DNA of 64,000 nucleotides from Pseudoroseomonas cervicalis (lineage in GTDB: Bacteria; Pseudomonadota; Alphaproteobacteria; Acetobacterales; Acetobacteraceae), in NCBI RefSeq assembly GCF_030818485.1, contig NZ_JAUTAJ010000004.1:1467001-1531000 (forward strand), in the 5' to 3' direction. The notes beneath the pieces were generated by a model. The model had not been told where the DNA came from, did no database searches, and saw nothing but the letters and a program-made list of their open reading frames with translations. A program made the position numbers and the translations under genes. Below are positions 28,739 through 38,066 of the stretch, piece by piece (positions within the stretch are counted from its first letter, which is position 1; the number at the start of each line of letters is the position of its first letter).

Positions 28739-29389
28739 ATGCAACGCACCGTGATCTTCGACCTGGACGGCACGCTGGTGGACAGCCGGCCGGACATCCA
28801 CGCCGCCCTGAACCGCCTGATGGCGGCGCGCGGCCAGCCCCCCTTCACCCTGGAGGAGGTCACCCGCTTCATCGGCGACGGGGTGGCGATGCTGCTGCAG
28901 CGCGGCTTCGCCGCCCGCGGCCTGGCCCCGGACCCGACCGCCCTGCCCGCCTTCATTGCCGATTACGAGGCCAATGCGGTGGTGGACACAAAGCTCTTCC
29001 CCGGCATGGCCGAGACGCTGGACCGGCTGCAGGCCAGGGGCTGGGCCATGGCCATCTGCACCAACAAGCCGGAGCGCGCGGCGCGGCTGCTACTGGAGGC
29101 GCTGGGCCTGTCCGGGCGCTTCGCGGCGCTGGGCGGTGGCGACAGCTTCCCGGTGCGCAAGCCCGACCCGGCGCATGTGCTGGCCACCCTTCAGGCGGCC
29201 GGTGGCGATGCCGCCCGCGCCGTGATGGTGGGCGACCACCACAACGACATCGCCGCCGGGCGCGGCGCCGGGCTGCCCGTGGTGTATTGCGGCTATGGCT
29301 ACGGCCTGCCGGAGATGGCGGATGGGGCGCCGGTGGTGCGGGCCGCCGGTGAATTGCCGGAGATGCTGGAGAAGATTCTAGAAAAATAA
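28739..29389 (+). CDS. gph: HAD-family phosphoglycolate phosphatase
   Basis: HAD hydrolase that removes phosphate from 2-phosphoglycolate, 216 residues. Motif I is DLDGT (Asp8, Asp10), motif II is CTNKPE, and motif III/IV are RKPDPAH and MVGDHHNDI. The cap domain is the Gph type (FIGDGVAMLL). Two in-frame ATGs are possible (28721 and 28739); neither has a strong ribosome site, and the shorter starts right at the first beta strand. Convergent with the DUF3108 gene across repeat B2. Confidence 0.9.
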   Translation: MQRTVIFDLDGTLVDSRPDIHAALNRLMAARGQPPFTLEEVTRFIGDGVAMLLQRGFAARGLAPDPTALPAFIADYEANAVVDTKLFPGMAETLDRLQARGWAMAICTNKPERAARLLLEALGLSGRFAALGGGDSFPVRKPDPAHVLATLQAAGGDAARAVMVGDHHNDIAAGRGAGLPVVYCGYGYGLPEMADGAPVVRAAGELPEMLEKILEK

Positions 29390-29391
29390 GC

Positions 29392-29508
29392 GTTCTTTTT
29401 TGAAAAAAAAGAACCAAAAAACTCCTTTCAGCTGGCGTCCCGCTTCAGGCCATAGGCGGGACGCCAACTGACAAAGTCTTTTTGCTTCTTTTTCTTCAGA
29501 AAAAGAAG
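29392..29508. repeat. Family B triple-palindrome element, copy B2
   Basis: Same three-palindrome layout and same orientation on the plus strand as B1: 29392-29414 (arms GTTCTTTTTT), 29433-29466 (arms TGGCGTCCCGC) and 29485-29508 (arms CTTCTTTTTC, loop TTCA). It fills the spacer between the convergent gph and DUF3108 genes, starting 2 nt after the gph stop and ending 4 nt before the stop of the DUF3108 gene. Confidence 0.85.
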
Positions 29509-29512
29509 ATTC

Positions 29513-30343
29513 TTATCTGGCTGGCGCGCTCGCCTGCTCCCAGGCCGGCTTGATCTCCACGAGATACCCCGTGAGCCGCCCCAGCCAGCGCCCCGGCATC
29601 TCCACCCGCACCGGCAGCACCGGCCCGCCCGGCACGGGCTGCGCCATCCAGGCGGTGCCCTGCTGCGGCTCGCGCGCCTCGGCGCCATCATCATGCCGGA
29701 AGCCTGCCAGCTGCCGCGCCTGGAAGCCGCAGCGCACCGCCTCGCCATGCCAGGCCTGGTTCCAGGGGGCCAGCCGGTCGCGGCCCTCGGTCACGGCGCG
29801 GAACTCGGCGCGGCGGCGGCCATCGAACACGGCGGCGCTGCCCTCGCAGCGGCCGGTGGCGGCCAGGTTGCGGGTCAGCTGCGCCAGGGCGGTCAGCGAA
29901 TCCACGGTGTTCTGCTGCAGGGCGGGCGGCACCGGCTCGCGGTCCGGATCGGTCTCCGGCACCATCAGCCGCGCCACCGGCTGGCCCTGCGGATATTCCA
30001 GCACCGTCTGCCGTGGCGTGCCACGCCACAGCCCGTCGCCCACATAGCGCACCGGCCGCGCCTGGCCGCCATTCCACACGCCATCCACCCGCGTGGCCTG
30101 CCGGCCGCTGGCGAACCAGCCGGCCATGCCGGTGAAGCGGAAACTGCTCTCGATGCGGTAGCGGTCGGGGGCGGAGAGGTCGAACACCACCTCCACCCGC
30201 ATCACCTGCATGCCGGCGGCCTGCACCACATAGGTGGCGCGCAATGGCTCCGCCCGCGCTTGCCCTGGCAGCGCCATCCCCCCCAGGCCCAGGGCGGAAC
30301 CCGTCAGGACGGCCAGCAGGGGGCGGACATGGCGCCGATGCAT
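29513..30343 (-). CDS. DUF3108 domain-containing exported protein
   Basis: Exported protein of unknown function, 276 residues, with a signal peptide ending ARA-EP near residue 32. The mature protein has the beta-rich DUF3108 pattern (TYVVQAAGMQVMRVEVVFDL, SSFRFTGMAGWFASGR, RTHREG-like turn replaced by a Trp/Arg-rich stretch). The C terminus carries a second beta-rich part ending LTGYLVEIKPAWE. The ATG was chosen over an upstream GTG because it gives the cleaner signal peptide. DUF3108 proteins are found in the periplasm of proteobacteria; no specific role is known to me. Confidence 0.82.
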   Translation of the reverse strand: MHRRHVRPLLAVLTGSALGLGGMALPGQARAEPLRATYVVQAAGMQVMRVEVVFDLSAPDRYRIESSFRFTGMAGWFASGRQATRVDGVWNGGQARPVRYVGDGLWRGTPRQTVLEYPQGQPVARLMVPETDPDREPVPPALQQNTVDSLTALAQLTRNLAATGRCEGSAAVFDGRRRAEFRAVTEGRDRLAPWNQAWHGEAVRCGFQARQLAGFRHDDGAEAREPQQGTAWMAQPVPGGPVLPVRVEMPGRWLGRLTGYLVEIKPAWEQASAPAR

Positions 30344-30447
30344 GGGACTCACATGGGGGCGCCATGCCCTTGTTGGAAGAGGGGAATAATGCAGCGCAGC
30401 CGCTTGACGGCCCTTTGGCCCTCCCCTAAAAGCCGCCTCACCCCGAT

Positions 30448-30522
30448 GGGTGCGTAGCTCAGCGGTAGAGCATCGCCTTCACACGGCGGGGGTCACAGGT
30501 TCAATCCCTGTCGCACCCACCA
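30448..30522 (+). tRNA. tRNA-Val (anticodon CAC)
   Basis: 75-nt cloverleaf: acceptor GGGTGCG pairs with CGCACCC, D-arm GCTC/GAGC, anticodon stem around the loop TTCACAC with anticodon CAC, T-arm ACAGG-TTCAATC-CCTGT, and an encoded CCA end. It reads GUG codons. It stands alone between the DUF3108 gene and a Bug receptor gene. Confidence 0.97.
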
Positions 30523-30841
30523 TCGGGGTTCTTGATTGTCCTGGGCTCTGGCCCGGAGGACGGCAGCAGGCCACAGGCCGCGCCGCAGACAGAACCATCC
30601 ACAATCCAGGCCGGCCCGATACCAGACTGGCACAGCCCGAGCTGACACGGCCCTTGGCCGTGCCTGACGGCGTTCTTCGGCCATCGCCAGGGGCCGCCTC
30701 CCTGCCGCATCCGGCTGGCCCCGCCCCTGGCGCCCGGCGCCGCGGCGCTGTCCCAGCAAAAAACAGATAAACTGTCCCTTCTGCCCGCCCGGCGACTGGG
30801 ACAATTCTCCCTCCAACGACAAAAACCTGGAGGGGCGTTCC
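30523..30841. other. 319-bp spacer after tRNA-Val
   Basis: No credible gene. Near its end, just before the Bug receptor gene, the motif CTGTCCC occurs at 30748-30754 and 30772-30778, and its reverse GGGACA at 30798-30803, around an AT-richer patch (30757-30772). This could be the promoter and operator zone of the receptor-mvaA unit. A Shine-Dalgarno sequence (TGGAGGGG) precedes the receptor ATG. Confidence 0.4.
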
Positions 30842-31822
30842 ATGAACCGTCGCATGCTGCTGACCGGCAGCCTGGGCCTGCCGGCCCTGCTTCACGCACC
30901 GCGCCTGGCCCGCGCGCAGGAAGGCCCCTGGCCGTCCCGCGCCGTCACCATCGTCGAGGGCTATCCGCCCGGCGGCGTCACCGACCTCGCCTCCCGCGCC
31001 GTCGCCGACCGCATGCTGCGCGAGCTCGGCGTGCCGGTGGTGGTGGAGAACCGCCCCGGCGCCGCCACCTCGCTGGCCGCCACCGCCGTCGCCCGCGCCC
31101 GCCCGGATGGCTACACCCTGGTGATGGGCACCACGACGCTGGCCATCAACCAGACGCTGCAGCCCAATCTGACGCCGAAGGATCCGGGGCGTGAGCTGGA
31201 CCCGATCGGCATGGTGTTCCAGACGCCCTTCATCCTGCATGTCCACCCCTCGCTGCCGGTGAACAGCACCGCCGAGCTGATCGCCTATGCCAAGGCCAAT
31301 CCCGGCAAGGTCACCTTCGCCTCGCCCGGCACCGGCGCGGTCAGCCATCTCTGCCTGGAGCTGTTCAAGGCGCGCACCGGCATCGACATCGTCCATGTCC
31401 CCTATCGCGGCGGCGCGCCGGCGGCGCTCGATCTGCGCGCGGGCCGGGTGCTGGCCATGTTCCAGGCGCCGCAGGAGGCCGCGGCCACGCTGCGTGACGG
31501 CGCCACCCGCGGCCTGTCCGTGACCGCGCCGCAGCGCCTGGCCGACTACCCGGACCTGCCGCCGATCAATGAGATCCTGCCCGGCTTCGAGGTGTTCTTC
31601 TGGCAGGGCCTCTTCGCCCCCGCCGGCACCCCCGCCCCGGTCATCGCCCGCGCCGCCACCGCGCTGCGCGCCGCCACCGACGACCCGCAGATCCGCGCCC
31701 GCCTGGCCGAGCAGGGCGTGCAGCTGGTCTCCGGCGACGCCGCCGAACTGCGCCAGCGGCTCTCCGCCGACACCGAACGCTGGGGCGCCGTGATCCGCGA
31801 GGCCAATATCCGCCTCGAATGA
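30842..31822 (+). CDS. Tripartite tricarboxylate transporter (Bug-family) substrate-binding protein
   Basis: Periplasmic carboxylate receptor, 326 residues, with an Arg-Arg pair at residues 3-4 and a signal peptide ending ARA-QE near residue 26. Motifs EGYPPGGVTD and VENRPGAAT are present; the usual PFPPGG is changed to GYPPGG. It is 46 bp upstream of the HMG-CoA reductase gene on the same strand, so its ligand may be mevalonate or a related branched hydroxy acid; that is a testable inference. No TctAB genes nearby. Confidence 0.93.
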   Translation: MNRRMLLTGSLGLPALLHAPRLARAQEGPWPSRAVTIVEGYPPGGVTDLASRAVADRMLRELGVPVVVENRPGAATSLAATAVARARPDGYTLVMGTTTLAINQTLQPNLTPKDPGRELDPIGMVFQTPFILHVHPSLPVNSTAELIAYAKANPGKVTFASPGTGAVSHLCLELFKARTGIDIVHVPYRGGAPAALDLRAGRVLAMFQAPQEAAATLRDGATRGLSVTAPQRLADYPDLPPINEILPGFEVFFWQGLFAPAGTPAPVIARAATALRAATDDPQIRARLAEQGVQLVSGDAAELRQRLSADTERWGAVIREANIRLE

Positions 31823-31868
31823 GGCGCCGAGGCCCGACCCGCGCCCCGCTCTCCCACAGGATTCCCCG

Positions 31869-33158
<1,290 letters not shown>

Positions 33159-33169
33159 AGACACCGGCC

Positions 33170-33237
33170 TTGAGGGGGCTCTGCCCCCTCAAACTCCCCC
33201 GGCAGGGGACAGGGTCCCCTGCACCCGCCTTCAGTGG
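33170..33237 (+). repeat. Family A two-hairpin element, copy A5
   Basis: Begins 11 nt after the mvaA stop, in the sense orientation. Hairpin 1 is 33170-33192 (10-bp stem TTGAGGGGGC, loop TCT). Hairpin 2 is 33202-33222 (8-bp stem GCAGGGGA, loop CAGGG). The tail ACCCGCCTTCAGT follows. Its stems differ at several pairs from the other copies with pairing kept. Confidence 0.8.
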
Positions 33238-33301
33238 GAATCCCTCCCAAGTGGTTCCCGGTCTAGGATGCGGCCGGGATCGGGAGGCAACAGGCTTGGA
33301 C

Positions 33302-34714
33302 ATGCGGCATCCAGGGCGCCCGGCGACCCGCGTCGAGGAAATCGCCCGGCGCCTGGCCGACGCCATCGAGCGCGGGCTGCTGGCGCCCGGGGAGCGCCTG
33401 GCCTCGATCCGCGCCGCCGCCCCGCATCACGGCGTCTCCAAGAACACCATGGCCGAGGCCTATGAGCGCCTGGTCGCCTCCGGCCATCTGGAGGCGCGGC
33501 GCGGCGCCGGCTACTTCGCCGCCCAGCTCGCCCGCCCGGCCCGACCGCGCCTGCCGCCCCACCTGGCCGAGGCGATCGACACCGTCTCCCTGCTGCGCGA
33601 ACAGCTCGAGGCGCGGCACGAGGTGCGGCCAGGCGATGGCCGCCCGCCCCCCTCCTGGATGGAGGGCTCCGAGCTCGCCGCGCAATTCGCCGGCGGCAAA
33701 TGGCGCCCCGGCGGCAGTGTCGAGCATGGCTATGGCAGCTCCTGGGGCTTCCTGCCGCTGCGCGAGCGCATCGCCCTCTCGCTCGTCGAGCGCGGCATCT
33801 CCTGCTCGGCCGAGCAGGTGCTGATGAGCTTCGGCGCCAACCATGCCCTCGACCTCGTCATCCGCCATCTGACCGAGCCCGGCGACACGGTGCTGGTGGA
33901 CGATCCCGGCTACTACCCGCTCTTCGGCAAACTGCGCCTGGCGCGGGTGCGCGCCCTCGGTGTGCCGCGCCTGGCAGATGGGCCGGACCCGGAGGCGCTG
34001 GAGGCGCTGCTGGCCGCGCACCGGCCCAAGGCCTTCTTCACCCAGTCCCTCGCCCACAACCCGAGCGGCGGCAGCCTCTCCCCCGCCATCGCCCACCGCG
34101 TGGTGCGGGCCGCCGAGCGGCATGGCGTGACCCTGGTCGAATGCGACCCCTTCGCCGACATCCTGCCGGTGACCCTGCCGCGGCTGGCGGCCCTGGGCGG
34201 GCTTGGCCGCGTCATCCATATCGGCACCTTCTCCAAGACCCTCTCCGCCTCGCTGCGGGTCGGCTTCGTGGCGGCGGAGCCCGCGACGGTGCAGGCGCTG
34301 AACGACCTGAAGATGCTGATGGTGGTCTCCACCTCCGGCTTCGCCGAGCGTTTTGTCGCGCATCTGATCCAGGGCGGGCACTATCTGCGGCATCTGCGGC
34401 GGCTGCGGCAGCGCATCGACACCGCCACCGCCACGGCGCTGGCCAATCTGGACAGCGCCGGCTGGCCGGTGGCGCGGCCCGGCGGCGGCGGCCTCTACCT
34501 GTGGGTCCCCCTGCCGGAGGGGCTGGACGAGGCCGCGCTCTGCCACCGCGCGCAGGAGCAGGGCATCTTCCTCGCCCCCGGCGCCATCTTCCGCCCCGGC
34601 CCCGCCGAGGAACAGGCCGGGCCGGGCCAGGCGGCCCGCATGCGGGTCAATGTTGCCTATGCCAATGATCCGCGCTTCCTGGCCTTCCTGCGGCAGGCGC
34701 TGGAAGCGCGCTGA
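33302..34714 (+). CDS. MocR-type regulator (GntR winged helix fused to aminotransferase-like domain)
   Basis: PLP-dependent transcriptional regulator, 470 residues. The winged helix occupies residues 10-75 (ARRLADAIERGLLAPGERL, GVSKNTMAEAYERLVASG). The fold-type I aminotransferase domain follows: HNPSG (252-256), Asp282, PLP lysine Lys312 in GTFSKTLSASLRVGF and Arg319. The ATG at 33302 is 14 nt from GGGAGG; a TTG at 33296 has better spacing (8 nt), so the protein may be two residues longer. It lies downstream of mvaA on the same strand but beyond repeat A5, so its target is uncertain. Confidence 0.9.
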   Translation: MRHPGRPATRVEEIARRLADAIERGLLAPGERLASIRAAAPHHGVSKNTMAEAYERLVASGHLEARRGAGYFAAQLARPARPRLPPHLAEAIDTVSLLREQLEARHEVRPGDGRPPPSWMEGSELAAQFAGGKWRPGGSVEHGYGSSWGFLPLRERIALSLVERGISCSAEQVLMSFGANHALDLVIRHLTEPGDTVLVDDPGYYPLFGKLRLARVRALGVPRLADGPDPEALEALLAAHRPKAFFTQSLAHNPSGGSLSPAIAHRVVRAAERHGVTLVECDPFADILPVTLPRLAALGGLGRVIHIGTFSKTLSASLRVGFVAAEPATVQALNDLKMLMVVSTSGFAERFVAHLIQGGHYLRHLRRLRQRIDTATATALANLDSAGWPVARPGGGGLYLWVPLPEGLDEAALCHRAQEQGIFLAPGAIFRPGPAEEQAGPGQAARMRVNVAYANDPRFLAFLRQALEAR

Positions 34715-34723
34715 GGCGCCGGC

Positions 34724-35450
34724 TCAGTCCTGCGCCGTCGGGCGGATGACGATGCTGCCGACATCGACCTCCGCCGGCTGCTCGATGGCGAACAGCACGC
34801 CGCGCGCGATCGCCTCGGGCGGGATGCCGATCTCCGCCGCCCGCGCCCGGGTCGCCGCCCGCGCCGCCGCATCGGTCATGGACTCGGAAAATTCGGTGGC
34901 GATCATGCCGGGGGAGATCTCGGTCACCCGCAGATGCGGCCCGGCCTCCTGCCGCAGCGCCTCGGTGATGCTGCGCACGGCGTTCTTGGTGGCGGCGTAG
35001 ACGGCCCATGCCCGGCACGATGCGCAGCCCGGCGGTCGAGACGATGTTGACGACATGGCCGCTGCCCTGCCGCCGGAAGCCCGGCAGCACCGCGGCGATG
35101 CCATGCAGCGCGCCGCGGAGATTGACGTCGATCATCGCGTCCCAATCCGCGACCCTGAGCGCGTCGAAGCGCGAGATCGGGCCGATGCCGGCATTGTTCA
35201 CCAGCACATCCACCCGGCCGAAACGCGCCACCGCCAGCGCGACCAGCGCCTCCAGCTCGGCCAGGCGGGTGACATCGGTCGCCCGCCAGGCGGCGCGGCC
35301 GCCCGCGGCCGCGATCTCTTCCGCCAGCGCCGCCAGCGGCGCCTCGCGCCGCCCGCCCAGCACCAGGGCGCAGCCCTGCGCGGCCAGCAGCAGCGCGCAG
35401 GCCCGGCCGATGCCGCTGCCCGCGCCGGTGATGATGACGGTCTTCTCCAT
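34724..35450 (-). pseudogene. Short-chain dehydrogenase/reductase, interrupted by a one-base frameshift
   Basis: NAD(P)-dependent oxidoreductase of the SDR family. From the ATG at 35450 it reads the TGAGSGIG cofactor motif, NNAGIG and the catalytic Ser region NIVSTAG. The frame is lost at the CCC run 35005-35007: the minus strand reads ATGGGCCGTC where ATG-GCC-GTC is needed, so one base is extra. The catalytic YAATK and the C-terminal ISPGMIATEF stretch are in the next frame. As written, the protein would lack the Tyr-Lys pair and be inactive. A sequencing error in a short homopolymer is equally possible. Divergent from an AraC regulator. Confidence 0.87.
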
Positions 35451-35497
35451 GGCGATGCTCCTCCTGCGATGGGGAACAGCTATTCACCGGGTGCTGG

Positions 35498-36460
35498 ATG
35501 ATCCATGCTCGATCCGCCATGGTTCTGTCGCATCCGTCCGGATCCGCCGGCGATCCGCTCTCCGAGGTGCTGGCGGCGCTCGGCGCCCGCAGCGCCCGCC
35601 ACACGCGGCTGGAGGCGGCGGGCGACTGGGCGCTGTCCTTCCCCGCCCGGGCGCGGCTGAAATTCGTGGCCCAGCTGCGCGGCGCCTGCTGGATCCGGGT
35701 GGAGGGCCAGCCGCCCCTGGCGCTGGCGGAGGGCGACACCTTCCTGCTCGGCGACATCGCCTACAGCGTGGCCAGCCATCCGGAACTCACGCCGGCGGAG
35801 GGTGCGCCGCTCTATGCGAACGGCCAGAGCGTGGCCCGGCTGGGCGGGGCGGAGAGTGTGGCCATCGGCGGCGGCATCGCCTTCGCCGCCGGCGCCGCGG
35901 GCTTCCTGCTGGAGGCGCTGCCGCGCTTCCTGCACCTGCCCCGCCAGGACCCCGCCGCCGCCTCGGTGACCCACATCCTGCGCCTGCTGGAGGCCGAGGC
36001 GGCGCAGGAGGAGGCCCGGCCCGGCGGTGCCCTGGTGCGCGACCGGCTGGCCGAGATCCTGCTGGTGGAGGCGATCCGCGCCCATATCGCAGGCCTCGGC
36101 GAGGCCCTGCCCGGCTGGGTCGGCGCGCTGCGCGACCGCCGCATCGCCGCGGCGCTGCGCCTGCTGCATGGCGACCTCGCCCATCCCTGGACGGTGGGCG
36201 AGCTGGCGGCGCGGACCGGCATGTCGCGCTCGGCCTTCGCCGCGCTGTTCACCCGCAAGGTCGGCCGGCCGCCGCTGGACTACCTGGCGCAATGGCGCAT
36301 GCTGCTGGCCCGCCGCCTGCTGGACCAGGGCGGGCTGCCGGTGTCGGAGATCGCGGCGCGGGTCGGCTATGCCTCGCCCAGCGCCTTCGGCCATGCCTTC
36401 AGCCGCCGGCTGGGCCATACGCCGCGGCGCGGCGCTCTCCCGGCTGAGGCGGCGCGCTGA
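35498..36460 (+). CDS. AraC-family transcriptional regulator with cupin-type sensor domain
   Basis: Regulator of 320 residues. The N-terminal half is a cupin_6-like sensor (ACWIRVEGQPPLALAEGDTFLL). The C-terminal half has the two AraC helix-turn-helix units (ELAARTGMSRSAFAALFTRKVG and EIAARVGYASPSAFGHAFSR). It is divergent from the SDR gene with only 47 bp between starts, a common pairing in which the AraC protein activates the oxidoreductase. A second in-frame ATG lies at 35519. Confidence 0.92.
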   Translation: MIHARSAMVLSHPSGSAGDPLSEVLAALGARSARHTRLEAAGDWALSFPARARLKFVAQLRGACWIRVEGQPPLALAEGDTFLLGDIAYSVASHPELTPAEGAPLYANGQSVARLGGAESVAIGGGIAFAAGAAGFLLEALPRFLHLPRQDPAAASVTHILRLLEAEAAQEEARPGGALVRDRLAEILLVEAIRAHIAGLGEALPGWVGALRDRRIAAALRLLHGDLAHPWTVGELAARTGMSRSAFAALFTRKVGRPPLDYLAQWRMLLARRLLDQGGLPVSEIAARVGYASPSAFGHAFSRRLGHTPRRGALPAEAAR

Positions 36461-36471
36461 GGCGGGGCGCC

Positions 36472-37176
36472 CTACCCCTCCCGGTCCTTCTCGATCACCC
36501 CGAGCTCCGCCGCGCTGTCGCGGCCAAGGCCGGCGGTCAGGAAGTCGAGCGTCATCGGCAGCGCCATGGTCAGGCGCGGCAGATGCATCAGCCCGATCCG
36601 CCCCGCGCGGATGCGGCCCGACAGCAGATGCCCGCCGCGCTGCCGCGCGCCGTCGAGGAAATGCAGATGGCAGCCCGGCACCGCCACCGTGTGCAGGAAG
36701 GCGGGCGTCCAGAAGCCGCAGAGCGTGCCCTCCGCCTCGGCGAAGTCGAAAGTGGCCTGCTGCTTCGCCACCTCGACCAGCGGCGTATAGGCCTCCTGCC
36801 GCGGCACGCTGCGCACCCGCAGGCCTTCGAACACCCCGTCGATGCGGATGGCGTAGAGCATGTTGGGCGACGGGATCAGCCCCTCCACCGCCGCCTCGAT
36901 GAGGCTGCCCGGCTCCGCCTCGTCGATCGTGTCGGGGCGGTAGGGGGCGACGCAGGCGAAGGGGGTGCGGGCGGTGCCGGGCACCTCGCGCGCCGTGCCG
37001 GTGTTGTCCACCTGCCAGGCGCGGCCCTCCAGCACCACCATCTCGCCATCCAGCTCCTCGAAGGTGCCGAGGCCGAGATCGCCCTGCGCCAGGATCTCCG
37101 CCACCGTGGCGGTGCCCTCATACAGCCCGTCCAGCAGGGCGTTGACGGGGGCGGACAGGTAGGCGGTGCGGTGCAT
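36472..37176 (-). CDS. budA: Acetolactate decarboxylase
   Basis: Cytosolic zinc enzyme that converts 2-acetolactate to acetoin; 234 residues, normal for the family. The family stretch GDLGLGTFEELDGEMVVLEG is near the N terminus, followed by TPFACV. Zinc ligands are the His residues of CHLHFLDG and the following GGHLL. The typical partner, catabolic acetolactate synthase (budB/alsS), is not next to it, nor is a LysR-type alsR. Convergent with the AraC gene (11 bp). Confidence 0.92.
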   Translation of the reverse strand: MHRTAYLSAPVNALLDGLYEGTATVAEILAQGDLGLGTFEELDGEMVVLEGRAWQVDNTGTAREVPGTARTPFACVAPYRPDTIDEAEPGSLIEAAVEGLIPSPNMLYAIRIDGVFEGLRVRSVPRQEAYTPLVEVAKQQATFDFAEAEGTLCGFWTPAFLHTVAVPGCHLHFLDGARQRGGHLLSGRIRAGRIGLMHLPRLTMALPMTLDFLTAGLGRDSAAELGVIEKDREG

Positions 37177-37247
37177 GGTGGATCCTCCGCCGCCAGGGCA
37201 GCCCAGCCGGCGGCCCGGCGCAACCGCGGCGCGGCGGAAAAAGCGAA

Positions 37248-37273
37248 GGCCCGGCGGATTTCTCCGCCGGGCC
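37248..37273 (-). terminator. Rho-independent-type terminator of the EF-hand gene
   Basis: 11-bp perfect stem (GGCCCGGCGGA and its complement) with a 4-nt loop. On the minus strand it follows the EF-hand gene stop and is succeeded by TTCGCTTTTT. It also isolates budA from upstream transcription. Confidence 0.7.
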
Positions 37274-37298
37274 TCCTGTCATGGAGCCTGGGCCGGCC

Positions 37299-37916
37299 TC
37301 AGCGCGGGGTGGCCGGGGCCTCGGGCGCCGGGGCCGGCGCCGGGGTCTGGCCGCCGCGCGGGCCGCCCTCGCCGCCCGGGCCGCGGCGATGATGGCGCGG
37401 GCCCTGGCCGCGCAGCTCGCTGGCCTCCAGCACCCCGTCATTGTTGCGGTCGGCCGAGCGGAACAGCGCCAGCATCACCACCCGCGCCTCGTCCATCGTC
37501 ACGCGGCCATCGCGATCGGCATCGGCGGCGCGGAACATGGCGTCGACGCGCTGCTCCATGCGCTGGCGGACACGTTCGGGCACCTCGCGGCGCTCGCTGC
37601 CGGCGGGGCGGCGCGCCTCGGCCTGGCTGCGCAGGAAGTCCTTCACCTCCTGCAGGGTCAGGCCGCCATCGCGATTGGCGTCAGCCTCGGCGAAGCGCGC
37701 CTGCAGGGCGTTCAGCGCCTCGGTCTCGGTGATGCGGCCGTCGCGATCGGTGTCGACCATCTCGAACAGGCGGGAGGGGCCGTGATGGCGGCCGGGCTGG
37801 CCCGGCTGCCCCGGCTGGCCGGCCTGGGGCGGCGGCGGCGCGGGCTGGGCCAGCGCCGGCAGGGTGGCGGTGGCGAGCGCGGCGCCGAGCAGGCCGATGC
37901 CAAGGAAACGGTTCAT
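37299..37916 (-). CDS. Exported EF-hand protein with four calcium-binding loops
   Basis: Secreted or periplasmic protein, 205 residues, signal peptide ending ALA-QP near residue 23, then a Pro/Gln/Gly-rich linker. Four canonical EF-hand loops are visible: DTDRDGRITETE, DANRDGGLTLQE, DADRDGRVTMDE and DRNNDGVLEASE, arranged as two pairs around a charged helix. The C terminus is Gly/Pro/Ala-rich and looks disordered. Such calmodulin-like exported proteins are common in Acetobacteraceae, with no defined role. The ATG chosen starts the signal peptide; AGGAGGAG-type sequence precedes it. Confidence 0.88.
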   Translation of the reverse strand: MNRFLGIGLLGAALATATLPALAQPAPPPPQAGQPGQPGQPGRHHGPSRLFEMVDTDRDGRITETEALNALQARFAEADANRDGGLTLQEVKDFLRSQAEARRPAGSERREVPERVRQRMEQRVDAMFRAADADRDGRVTMDEARVVMLALFRSADRNNDGVLEASELRGQGPRHHRRGPGGEGGPRGGQTPAPAPAPEAPATPR

Positions 37917-38066
37917 GTGAGGCTCCTCCTCGAAGGGGTACGGCCGGACCGGGCCGCCTGAGGAAGAGATGGGGGGCGCTTGTAACAACGGCGTTGCGCC
38001 ACCCCGGCGGGAGGGTGAGGAAGTGTGACGCCCGCCGGCGCGGCCGAAACAGGCCGGCCGGGCGGC

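Noticed and set aside
30450..30770. Open frame starting inside the tRNA-Val gene
   Set aside because: It begins within the tRNA and has no protein features; the tRNA cloverleaf is complete.
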